The notes beneath the pieces are model-generated. The model was given only the letters and a program-made list of their open reading frames with translations. It was not told where the DNA came from and ran no database searches. 11,608 nucleotides of DNA, from assembly GCA_035649415.1 (NCBI GenBank), contig DASRJP010000278.1, forward strand, positions 1 to 11,608, read 5' to 3'. Positions 6,642 through 11,599 of this stretch are shown piece by piece (within the stretch, counting starts at the first letter, position 1; every line of letters begins with the position of its first letter). The position numbers were made by a program, and so were the translations under genes. The stretch comes from DATKDU01 sp035649415. Lineage in GTDB: Bacteria > Planctomycetota > Planctomycetia > Pirellulales > Pirellulaceae.

Positions 6642-7628
6642 ATGCGAAACGTAATTCTTCTCGCTTTGATATTCCTTCCGCTGTCGGCGCTGGCGGTGGA
6701 CGAGACTCCAAAGACGGCTGACACAAGTGCGGCGATCGACCGCGGCCTGGCCTTTCTGGCCAAGGATGCCATGGCCTGGAAGGAAAAGCACAACTGCGTC
6801 TCCTGTCACCACGCGGCACTCATCGTGTGGGCGATGCGGGAGGCCAAAGGACGCGGGCACAAGGTTGACGAGCCGGTGCTGGCGGAGCTGACCGAGTGGA
6901 TGGCCAATTCGGGGGACGGCAAGACGGGCGTGGCGCGGCCGGAGGGGCGGCCCAAGGCGCTGAATTACAAGGCGGTCTATTTCGCGATCGCACTTTCCGC
7001 AGATCGCCAGCCGGGCGAGTCATCGCAAGCGGCCATCAAGCGGATGATCGAGACGGTCAAGGCAGACCAACTCGACAGCGGCGGCTGGCACGCCTGGCCC
7101 GACACGCGGCCGCCGATCTTCGGTCCCTCGGACGACACGGCGACGACGTTTGCGACGCTGACGCTTGTATCGGCGGCGGCTGGCGGCGATGAATCGGCGA
7201 AGGCCACCCGCGACAAAGGAATCGCATGGCTGACGACGACGCCGAGCGACGACGATCCGCAGTCGGTCGCCATGCGATTGGTCCTCTGGCAGCGGCTGGG
7301 CCGCTCCGCGAACGAATTGCAGCCGCTGATCAAGCGGATCGGCGAGCGGCAGAATGCCGACGGCGGCTGGAGCCAGGCCAAGGACATGGGCAGTGACGCC
7401 TGGGCGACCGGCCAGGCGCTCTACGCCCTGGCGACTGCCGGCGTGAAGCCGGACGACGCGGTGATTACCCGCGGCCGCGCATTTCTCATCAAGACTCAGC
7501 GCGACGACGGCTCGTGGGAAATGACCTCCCGCCCGTGCCCGCCGAGCAACGCCGGCGCCAAGAATCTGATGCCCATCACCGGCGGCGGCAGCGCCTGGGG
7601 CGTGCTGGGGCTGGTGCGGAGCAAGTAG
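6642..7628 (+). CDS. exported CxxCH-containing prenyltransferase/squalene-cyclase-like toroid protein (328 aa)
   Basis: A signal peptide covers residues 1-18 (MRNVILLALIFLPLSALA). Shortly after comes NCVSCHHAAL with CVSCH at 52-56, a CxxCH c-type haem attachment motif, placed after export as haem c chemistry requires. The remainder is made of helical-pair repeats of the terpenoid-cyclase alpha/alpha toroid type, with QW-like motifs QNADGGW (237-243) and QRDDGSW (286-292), a related LDSGGW (145-149 region) and DAWATGQALYAL (252-263). PSDDTA (162-167) aligns by eye with the DxDDTA acid motif of squalene-hopene cyclase, but its first Asp is Pro. At 328 residues it is half the length of a real cyclase, so it is probably a toroid-fold binding protein or novel enzyme rather than a hopene synthase. 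An upstream TTG (6597) overlapping the propeller stop would spoil the signal peptide, so ATG 6642 is used. Confidence 0.87.
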   Translation: MRNVILLALIFLPLSALAVDETPKTADTSAAIDRGLAFLAKDAMAWKEKHNCVSCHHAALIVWAMREAKGRGHKVDEPVLAELTEWMANSGDGKTGVARPEGRPKALNYKAVYFAIALSADRQPGESSQAAIKRMIETVKADQLDSGGWHAWPDTRPPIFGPSDDTATTFATLTLVSAAAGGDESAKATRDKGIAWLTTTPSDDDPQSVAMRLVLWQRLGRSANELQPLIKRIGERQNADGGWSQAKDMGSDAWATGQALYALATAGVKPDDAVITRGRAFLIKTQRDDGSWEMTSRPCPPSNAGAKNLMPITGGGSAWGVLGLVRSK

Positions 7629-7660
7629 GCTTTGGCCGGTGTTCGGTCGTCTGGTCGATT

Positions 7661-7680
7661 TCGCACCGCCGAAGGTGCGA
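7661..7680. repeat. 7-bp perfect inverted repeat after the toroid gene
   Basis: TCGCACC (7661-7667) and GGTGCGA (7674-7680) pair around the loop GCCGAA. It lies 32 bp past the toroid-protein stop. It may act at the 3' end of that message, but no T-run follows, so it does not qualify as an intrinsic terminator. Confidence 0.6.
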
Positions 7681-7819
7681 GTGTTGCAAAACCCCACTGG
7701 GAAACGGTTGTTCCAGTCTCAACAAGTCGCGGAGACGACTGTCGCAGGGATTTCGTAGCCAAGACTTTCTGTTCTTTCGGTCCCACCTCGCGAGACTGCT
7801 TTGGTCTCAACAGCGGGCC

Positions 7820-7868
7820 GAGTTTTGCACCACTTCGGCTATATTTCCGCGATTTTGGTGCAAAACTC
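7820..7868. repeat. 13-bp perfect inverted repeat, 23-base spacer
   Basis: GAGTTTTGCACCA (7820-7832) is exactly reversed and complemented by TGGTGCAAAACTC (7856-7868), with 23 bases between. A perfect 13-bp pair is unlikely to be chance in 520 bases. It could be a stem in a structured transcript, a protein-binding palindrome or the ends of a very small element; no flanking target duplication is apparent. Confidence 0.7.
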
Positions 7869-7956
7869 ATCTGAGTGGGGGTGCCAGCGCTCCGCCCGCT
7901 CCCGATAGGCCGACGGCTCAGCATTTGTCGTTTCGATTGAGAAAGAGCGATCGGCA

Positions 7957-7987
7957 CGAAACGCCGCTGGTGGAGTGGCGCGTTTCG
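7957..7987. repeat. 8-bp inverted repeat
   Basis: CGAAACGC (7957-7964) pairs with GCGTTTCG (7980-7987) over a 15-base loop. It is one of a close series of inverted repeats between the toroid gene and repeat R1. Confidence 0.5.
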
Positions 7988-8000
7988 GCTGCCGGTTCCT

Positions 8001-8040
8001 GGCGGGACGATTCGTATCAATTGTACACTATCATCCCGCC
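8001..8040. repeat. imperfect inverted repeat, 10 paired bases
   Basis: GGCGGGA (8001-8007) pairs with TCCCGCC (8034-8040). After one C/A mismatch the stem continues with GAT (8009-8011) against ATC (8030-8032), leaving an 18-base AT-richer loop containing CAATTG. It starts 13 bp after the previous inverted repeat, suggesting a folded RNA or a cluster of palindromic elements. Confidence 0.5.
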
Positions 8041-8074
8041 GCGTCAAGGCCTGGTCACGATGATCTTCATCGCG

Positions 8075-8144
8075 TCGGGCATTTTTTTCGGCGGCTGGCG
8101 ACAATCGGCCGTTTTGCCCGTGGGACGGTGTTGGTCAAAATGCC
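8075..8144 (+). repeat. dispersed repeat, copy R1
   Basis: This is a direct copy of the element at 8871-8941. The core 8089-8128 matches 8885-8924 at 38 of 40 positions. After a variable 6-7 bases, TCAAAATGCC (8135-8144) is again identical to 8932-8941. Inside the element GGCcGTTTTG and CAAAATGCC can pair as an imperfect stem. R1 ends 7 bp before the stop-codon end of the unknown gene at 8152. It has no integron attC consensus ends. Confidence 0.85.
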
Positions 8145-8151
8145 CGTAGTA

Positions 8152-8634
8152 TCAGGGGCGAAAGCGATCCTGATACTCTTGCGCCATTGCCGCCAGTTTC
8201 TCGAGTCGCCGCACGATGATCGAGATATCTCCGTCAAGTGTCGCGGCGGTGCTCAGCATGAACTGCTTCATGTAGGCAAGATGCTCTTCATCGCCGGTCT
8301 TTTGAACGTCGCTGGCAAGCTCCAGCAGCTTGGCGTCTGCACCAGGATCGCTGAGCACGATTTTGTCCAGTCGGCCAAGCCACTTGTCCCTTAGCGAAGA
8401 GCGGAGGTCAGCGCAATCGGAAATCTTGTCTTGCAATGCTTTGAGGCGGACCCGCATGTCGGCAAGCAACGCCTCCTCGCTCGGCGACCGTTCGGGCGTA
8501 CCCGACGGCGCACCGCCCAGGTTGATCGCGAATCGATCGACCTTGGTCTCTTTTTCCACGTCTTTCAACCGCCATAGGTCGTCGATTTTCTTATCTGTGT
8601 GGTACCAGAACCATTCATCATCTTTAGGCATCAT
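8152..8634 (-). CDS. protein of unknown function, mostly charged and helical (160 aa)
   Basis: A 160-residue product opening with MMPKDDEWFWYHTDKKIDDL. The remainder, from about residue 50, is rich in charged residues and looks alpha-helical (for example LLADMRVRLKALQDKI at 57-71 and SIIVRRLEKLAAMAQEYQDR at 138-157, which could form coiled coils). There is no signal peptide and no membrane span, so it should be cytoplasmic. The start is fixed by the best ribosome site in the window, AAGGGAGG at 8643-8650, 8 bp before the ATG. I do not recognise the family. The aromatic-rich opening followed by a TDKKIDDL-type segment is faintly like the opening of some SAVMC3_10250/DUF7019-type proteins, but this is weak. 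GC is lower than in the flanking core genes. Copy R1 lies at its 3' end and copy R2 lies 236 bp upstream, so the gene is bracketed by direct repeats. Confidence 0.72.
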   Translation of the reverse strand: MMPKDDEWFWYHTDKKIDDLWRLKDVEKETKVDRFAINLGGAPSGTPERSPSEEALLADMRVRLKALQDKISDCADLRSSLRDKWLGRLDKIVLSDPGADAKLLELASDVQKTGDEEHLAYMKQFMLSTAATLDGDISIIVRRLEKLAAMAQEYQDRFRP

Positions 8635-8642
8635 GTGAGAGA

Positions 8643-8650
8643 CCTCCCTT
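8643..8650 (-). promoter_or_regulatory. strong Shine-Dalgarno of the 160-aa unknown gene
   Basis: On the minus strand AAGGGAGG stands 8 bases before ATG 8634. It selects this start over in-frame upstream ATGs (the frame is open to 8799). It stands out because nearly every other gene here lacks a clear site. Confidence 0.75.
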
Positions 8651-8774
8651 GGGTTGCCCAAGTCGTGAATAGGAGGCATCGGGACGCCGCCCGAAGCGCA
8701 CATCGGGCAGCAAAACGCCACGCTACCGCTACCGAGGAGTCGAGTCAACGAAAATTCGTGGCGGCCAGGAGGCA

Positions 8775-8825
8775 CCCTCGGGGCGGCGGCTCGCGGCAAC
8801 CCACCAGCCCGAAGGCAAGCGAGGG
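8775..8825. repeat. CCCTCG...CGAGGG bounded palindromic element
   Basis: CCCTCG at 8775-8780 is complementary to CGAGGG at 8820-8825. The interior is GC-rich and partly self-complementary (GGCTCGCGGC and the GCCCGAAGGC segment). From memory, sequences of the sort CCCTCG...GGGCTGGTGGGTTGC are frequent between planctomycete genes, so this is probably a copy of a dispersed repeat rather than a site specific to this locus. Confidence 0.45.
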
Positions 8826-8870
8826 ACAGTCCGTTTTGGCGATTGGATGGCGTTTCCCTCTGCTTTTGCT

Positions 8871-8941
8871 TCGGGCTTGTTCATCGGCGGCTGGCGGCAA
8901 TCGGCCGTTTTGCCCGGGGGACGGCGGATTGTCAAAATGCC
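8871..8941 (+). repeat. dispersed repeat, copy R2
   Basis: Second direct copy of the element at 8075-8144; the core 8885-8924 matches at 38 of 40 positions and TCAAAATGCC at 8932-8941 is identical. It carries the same imperfect internal inverted repeat (GTTTTG against CAAAAT). With R1 it brackets the 160-residue unknown gene and its 236-bp upstream region. Confidence 0.85.
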
Positions 8942-8967
8942 GGTGGGCCAGAGATTTGCGTGCCTCC

Positions 8968-9020
8968 CGTAGGTCGGGCTTCCCAGCCCGACCAGAACGG
9001 GCAGGGAAGCCCGTCCTACG
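8968..9020. repeat. 53-bp palindromic element (long hairpin or three-way junction)
   Basis: The outer arms CGTAGG (8968-8973) and CCTACG (9015-9020) enclose two further complementary sets. As one long hairpin there are 6 + 10 + 5 base pairs, broken only by a T/T (8974/9014) and an A/A (8985/9003) mismatch, with loop ACCAGAA (8991-8997). Alternatively each half folds on itself (TCGGGCT/AGCCCGA at 8974-8991 and ACGGGC/GCCCGT at 8997-9014) to give a three-way junction. This two-way symmetry recalls REPIN-like elements made of two inverted REP hairpins. It begins 27 bp after R2. Confidence 0.85.
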
Positions 9021-9153
9021 ACCGGGTGGCTGTGGGTCCACGAGCCAGCGCGAGTGGAACCAGCCGCCTGATGTGTCCGACTCTCGGCCGTGGCTGCGTT
9101 CGCTTCGATCACTGACCTACAGCCTCCCGCCGCAGTGCTCTCGGCCAGATACG

Positions 9154-9396
9154 ACCCCGGTTCACCGGGGTTTGCCTTTTTAGGCCCGGCATTCATGCCG
9201 GGTGAACGGTGCGCATAGATTCGATTTTGAATCCAGGCCCGTTCACGGGCCTTACCCGTGTGGGGCGCTACGCCGCCAGATGGCTTAAGCCGTGAATTGG
9301 TAAGCCTCGTGAACGAGGCTGAACAGATTGGACCTCGCTCTTCCGTAACCCGGCATCAATGCCGGGCCGAAAAGGCCAAGGGCCATGAATGGCCCT
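9154..9396. repeat. cluster of six hairpins with near-invariant TTCA/TGAA loops
   Basis: Six perfect stems of 6-7 bp, usually extendable by one pair, each close a four-base loop. 9155-9170 CCCCGGTTCACCGGGG (loop TTCA). 9185-9202 CCCGGCATTCATGCCGGG (TTCA). 9236-9251 GGCCCGTTCACGGGCC (TTCA). 9303-9320 AGCCTCGTGAACGAGGCT (TGAA). 9349-9366 CCCGGCATCAATGCCGGG (TCAA, or an 8-bp stem with loop CA). 9380-9395 GGGCCATGAATGGCCC (TGAA). Stems mostly differ while the loop stays TTCA or its complement. Smaller hairpins (GGCG-CTA-CGCC at 9264-9274, GGC-TTAA-GCC at 9282-9291, GGCC-GAAAA-GGCC at 9365-9377) lie between. The cluster begins 25 bp past the FRG stop, in its 3' direction. Only the first stem is followed by T-rich sequence (on the plus strand). 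Confidence 0.85.
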
Positions 9397-9421
9397 CGGG
9401 GCTGTCGAACCACCGGCACGA

Positions 9422-10315
9422 TTAGATTCGGGGTTCATTGATGGCTATTTCCAGTTCTTTGCGAAATCGCTCATCGGAAATGTCGCGATGGACAAGGTCG
9501 CGGCGCGATTCGGCCCAGCCAATCAAGTCGGGGTACAAGGTCGCTTGGCTGATATTCATGTCCCAAAGCGCGTTCATCACATCGAACTTAAGTTCTTTGC
9601 GTAATCGAATTAGCCTCTTGCATGCTGGCTCATTGCCAACCGTTTCCCGCAGATTTTCGTCGGCACTGACGGCGATGTTCCCGGGGCATAAAAAGCACCC
9701 TCGTTGGTTTGCAAGTCGCGGATTCCGCCTGAGAGGGTTGACTATGGCCGCAAAGTTATTTGCAGGTGGCTTGAATGCGAATGCGTGAAACAACTCCTTG
9801 GAATGAAAACTCTCGCGCGCTCCGGTAAGGTCACTATACTCACTCTCGCGTTTGGATTCCCATTTCTGTTTCAGGAGATCAAGGTTAAGGGCCACGATGC
9901 ACCCGTCCTCCTCCTTGCCCCTCAGTGACAGGGCAAAATACGCCGCCACAAAAAACGAGTAGGTGAAATCGACAAGGCGCGACGGCATTCCGTAATGACG
10001 CCCGAGCGCCATCCATTCCAGAAAATCGTCTCGCTCGGGGATGTTGACGAGGTAGTTGAGGGCTTCTCGCTTGAAGTCTGAGATAATCCAAGACTCGTAT
10101 AGCCGCCTTTCGCCGCCCTCTTTTGTCCGGCGCCCCCAGGCTTTGTCGAAACTTGACTCGACACTTATATCTACTACCTCTGTTTGAGGATCGGCACACT
10201 TCAACTCGCCAATGGCGCGAAATACCCATTCGCCGGGCGCCCGAATTCCCTCGGTATTTTCCAGCAATTTGTTCCAGGTCGAAGCGTCGATGATCTCTTG
10301 GGTCTCAAATCTCAT
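9422..10315 (-). CDS. FRG domain-containing protein (297 aa)
   Basis: The FRG domain is named for a conserved N-terminal F-x-R-G-type motif. Here it appears as EWVFRAIGE (29-37), so the Gly after Arg is Ala. The second hallmark is strong: WMALGRHYGMPSRLVDFTYS (101-120) followed by the hydrophobic FFVAAYFALSL, matching the family's HyG-lPTRLLDwT then A-yFA core. Later family-like parts are NPRLANQRGCFLCPGN (198-213) and ISQATLYPDLIGWAE (255-269). Biochemical function of the family is not established; members often sit in variable or phage-defence-like regions, but here no partner gene is adjacent. No signal peptide or membrane span, so cytoplasmic. GC is clearly lower than in the core genes, suggesting transfer. 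The ATG at 10315 gives a sensible N-terminus; no strong Shine-Dalgarno is seen. Confidence 0.88.
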   Translation of the reverse strand: MRFETQEIIDASTWNKLLENTEGIRAPGEWVFRAIGELKCADPQTEVVDISVESSFDKAWGRRTKEGGERRLYESWIISDFKREALNYLVNIPERDDFLEWMALGRHYGMPSRLVDFTYSFFVAAYFALSLRGKEEDGCIVALNLDLLKQKWESKRESEYSDLTGARESFHSKELFHAFAFKPPANNFAAIVNPLRRNPRLANQRGCFLCPGNIAVSADENLRETVGNEPACKRLIRLRKELKFDVMNALWDMNISQATLYPDLIGWAESRRDLVHRDISDERFRKELEIAINEPRI

Positions 10316-10399
10316 GTTTCATCCACGATGGTTGCGTGAAAGGATAAGTCAGGCAAGTGGTTTCAGGCAATTGTTCGATTCCTGTCGGGTACTATAGCG

Positions 10400-10419
10400 T
10401 CGCCAATTCGGGCTGGCGA
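10400..10419. repeat. 6-bp inverted repeat between FRG and MoxR genes
   Basis: TCGCCA (10400-10405) pairs with TGGCGA (10414-10419) over the loop ATTCGGGC. It lies in the 210-bp divergent spacer between the FRG and MoxR genes, about 85 bp upstream of the FRG start. It could be an operator or another dispersed palindrome; I found no convincing promoter boxes to place it against. Confidence 0.45.
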
Positions 10420-10477
10420 TTCACGCCTAACAATCGGCGCTTACGGTTCGTAGAATAAGTGCTTCCGCAGACCATCA

Positions 10478-10493
10478 GGGGGCTGACGCCCCC
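10478..10493. repeat. GC-rich palindrome upstream of the MoxR gene
   Basis: GGGGGC (10478-10483) and GCCCCC (10488-10493) pair around TGAC. It sits 32 bp before the MoxR ATG, and a TTTTT run follows 10 bases later (10504-10508). The T-run is rather distant for an intrinsic terminator. The word GGGGGCTGACGCCCCC with flanking CGCTCGCC is one I associate from memory with many planctomycete intergenic regions, so a dispersed repeat is the likeliest reading. Confidence 0.6.
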
Positions 10494-10525
10494 CGCTCGC
10501 CAGTTTTTCAACCCATTTCGTCAAA

Positions 10526-11584
10526 ATGCCCCCCGAACCCGATATTCAGGCCGTGCATCGGCTCAACGAGGCTTACCAGCACCTGACGCAGGAGCTGGCG
10601 AAGGTCATCGTGGGGCAGAAGCAGGTGATCAAAGAGCTGCTCGTGGCCATGTTTGCCCGCGGGCATTGTCTCCTGGTGGGAGTGCCGGGGCTGGCCAAGA
10701 CGCTGACGATCCGCACAGTGGCCGATGCGCTGGCACTGAAGTTCAGCCGGATTCAGTTCACGCCGGATCTAATGCCGTCGGATATCACCGGCACCGAGGT
10801 GATCCAGGAGGATCGCTCGACGGGGACGCGCGAGTTCCGCTTCATCCCCGGGCCGATCTTTGCCAATGTGATCCTGGCCGACGAGATCAACCGCACGCCC
10901 CCTAAGACGCAGGCGGCACTCCTGGAGGCGATGCAGGAGCACCAGGTGACGGCCGGCGGCCAGCGGCACATCTTGCCCGAGCCGTTCTTCGTCCTGGCGA
11001 CACAGAACCCGATCGAGCAGGAGGGGACTTACCCATTGCCCGAGGCGCAGCTCGACCGGTTCATGTTCCATGTGTGGGTCGATTATCCCGATGCCGATGA
11101 GGAGTTGGAGATCGTCAAGCGGACGACGGCCGACATCGAGGCGAAGATCACGCCGATCCTGCACGCCGAGCAGATCAACTCGCTGACGCGGATCGTCCGC
11201 AAGGTGCCGATTGCCGACCACGTGGCGCGGTATGCCCTGGCGCTGGCCCGGCTGACGCGGAAGAGCGAGCCCGATGCGCCGCAGTTCATCAAGGACTATG
11301 TCCTGTGGGGGGCCGGGCCGCGGGCCAGCCAGTATCTGGTGCTCGGGGCCAAGGCTCACGCGGTGCTGATGGGCCGCTTCTTCGCCACGCACGAGGACAT
11401 CCAGGCGATCGCCGCCCCCGTCCTGCGGCATCGGATCAAGACGAACTTCAATGCGGACGCCGAGGGGATCACGCCCGACGAACTGATCCGCCGGCTGCTG
11501 GCGAGCGTGCCGCAGATTGCGGAAGAGGCTGCAGGTGCAACGGGAAAGCGGCCGGATTTGTATCGGTCGGCGGAGGCGGGGTAG
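10526..11584 (+). CDS. MoxR-family AAA+ ATPase (352 aa)
   Basis: MoxR proteins are cytoplasmic AAA+ chaperone-like ATPases, usually acting with DUF58 and von Willebrand factor A-domain proteins in the maturation of enzyme complexes or in envelope functions. Landmarks in order: VGQ at 29-31 (N-terminal AAA+ element), Walker A GVPGLAKT at 52-59, the family's FTPDLMPSDITG at 78-89, Walker B ILADEINR at 116-123, TQNPIEQEGTYPLPEAQLDRF at 159-179 in the sensor-1 region, and the sensor-2-type GAGPRAS at 262-268. Length is normal and no key residue is missing. The ATG at 10526 has no Shine-Dalgarno, only an A-rich TCAAAATGCC context. The window ends 24 bp after the stop, so a DUF58 partner could follow but cannot be seen. 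Confidence 0.95.
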   Translation: MPPEPDIQAVHRLNEAYQHLTQELAKVIVGQKQVIKELLVAMFARGHCLLVGVPGLAKTLTIRTVADALALKFSRIQFTPDLMPSDITGTEVIQEDRSTGTREFRFIPGPIFANVILADEINRTPPKTQAALLEAMQEHQVTAGGQRHILPEPFFVLATQNPIEQEGTYPLPEAQLDRFMFHVWVDYPDADEELEIVKRTTADIEAKITPILHAEQINSLTRIVRKVPIADHVARYALALARLTRKSEPDAPQFIKDYVLWGAGPRASQYLVLGAKAHAVLMGRFFATHEDIQAIAAPVLRHRIKTNFNADAEGITPDELIRRLLASVPQIAEEAAGATGKRPDLYRSAEAG

Positions 11585-11599
11585 GGCCTGTGCCAGGCC
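11585..11599. repeat. 6-bp hairpin directly after the MoxR stop
   Basis: GGCCTG (11585-11590) pairs with CAGGCC (11594-11599) over TGC, starting at the first base after the TAG. There is no T-run in the 9 remaining bases. It may be a stabilising 3' hairpin or a dispersed palindrome, and the window is too short to tell. Confidence 0.4.

Larger units (their letters stand above)
7629..8151. other. non-coding stretch with several inverted repeats
   Basis: I see no convincing gene in these 523 bases. Open frames exist on both strands, but their translations have no recognisable motif, membrane segment or ribosome site. GC is visibly lower than in the preceding genes. The stretch holds inverted repeats at 7661-7680, 7820-7868, 7957-7987 and 8001-8040, plus two weaker five-base-pair ones (GTCTC/GAGAC at 7716-7736 and 7792-7808). 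The word GTCTCAACA occurs twice (7716 and 7804). The right end is repeat copy R1. It could be a decayed gene, a structured RNA or an accumulation of repeat elements. Confidence 0.6.
8635..9421. other. 787-bp non-coding, repeat-filled region
   Basis: No gene is supported between the unknown gene and the FRG gene. Open frames exist on both strands, but they run straight through palindromes and translate into repeat-derived peptides such as GRAGKPDLREA. Contents from left to right: the ribosome site of the unknown gene, a degenerate CCCTCG/CGAGGG element (8775-8825), repeat R2 (8871-8941), a long hairpin element (8968-9020), a plain stretch (9021-9153), and six hairpins with near-constant loops (9154-9396). 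Promoters for the unknown gene should lie in 8635-8770, but I see no convincing sigma-70 boxes. Confidence 0.7.

Noticed and set aside
5671..6819. 382-codon open frame on the minus strand
   Set aside because: It is antisense to the propeller gene and arises from its GC-rich third positions; the plus strand carries a signal peptide and propeller blades.
7716..7812. Remnant CRISPR with repeat starting GTCTCAACA
   Set aside because: Only nine bases recur, in two copies, and the following sequence diverges at once.
8075..8941. R1 and R2 as integron attC sites
   Set aside because: No RYYYAAC / GTTRRRY end pair is found in either copy and no integrase is in the window.
9154..9180. Intrinsic terminator (hairpin followed by a T-rich tract) on the plus strand
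   Set aside because: The fold would work, but no plus-strand gene lies upstream to terminate; it is treated as one of the hairpin cluster.
8599..9196. Long open frames on both strands through 8599-9196
   Set aside because: They cross R2 and the long palindrome, and their translations are made of repeat-derived peptides (GRAGKPDLREA and similar). No motif, ribosome site or gene-like pattern is present.
9154..9396. CRISPR array
   Set aside because: There is no constant repeat with uniform spacers; spacing is irregular, stems differ, and no cas gene is present.
10364..10397. Sigma-70-like promoter for the MoxR gene (TTGTTC, about 16 bases, TATAGC)
   Set aside because: Matches to both boxes are partial, and planctomycete promoters are poorly predicted by this consensus; too weak to annotate.
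10424..10440. GCCTAACAATCGGCG resembling the start of an integron attC
   Set aside because: The matching GTTRRRY end is not found within a suitable distance downstream, so it is a chance match to one end.
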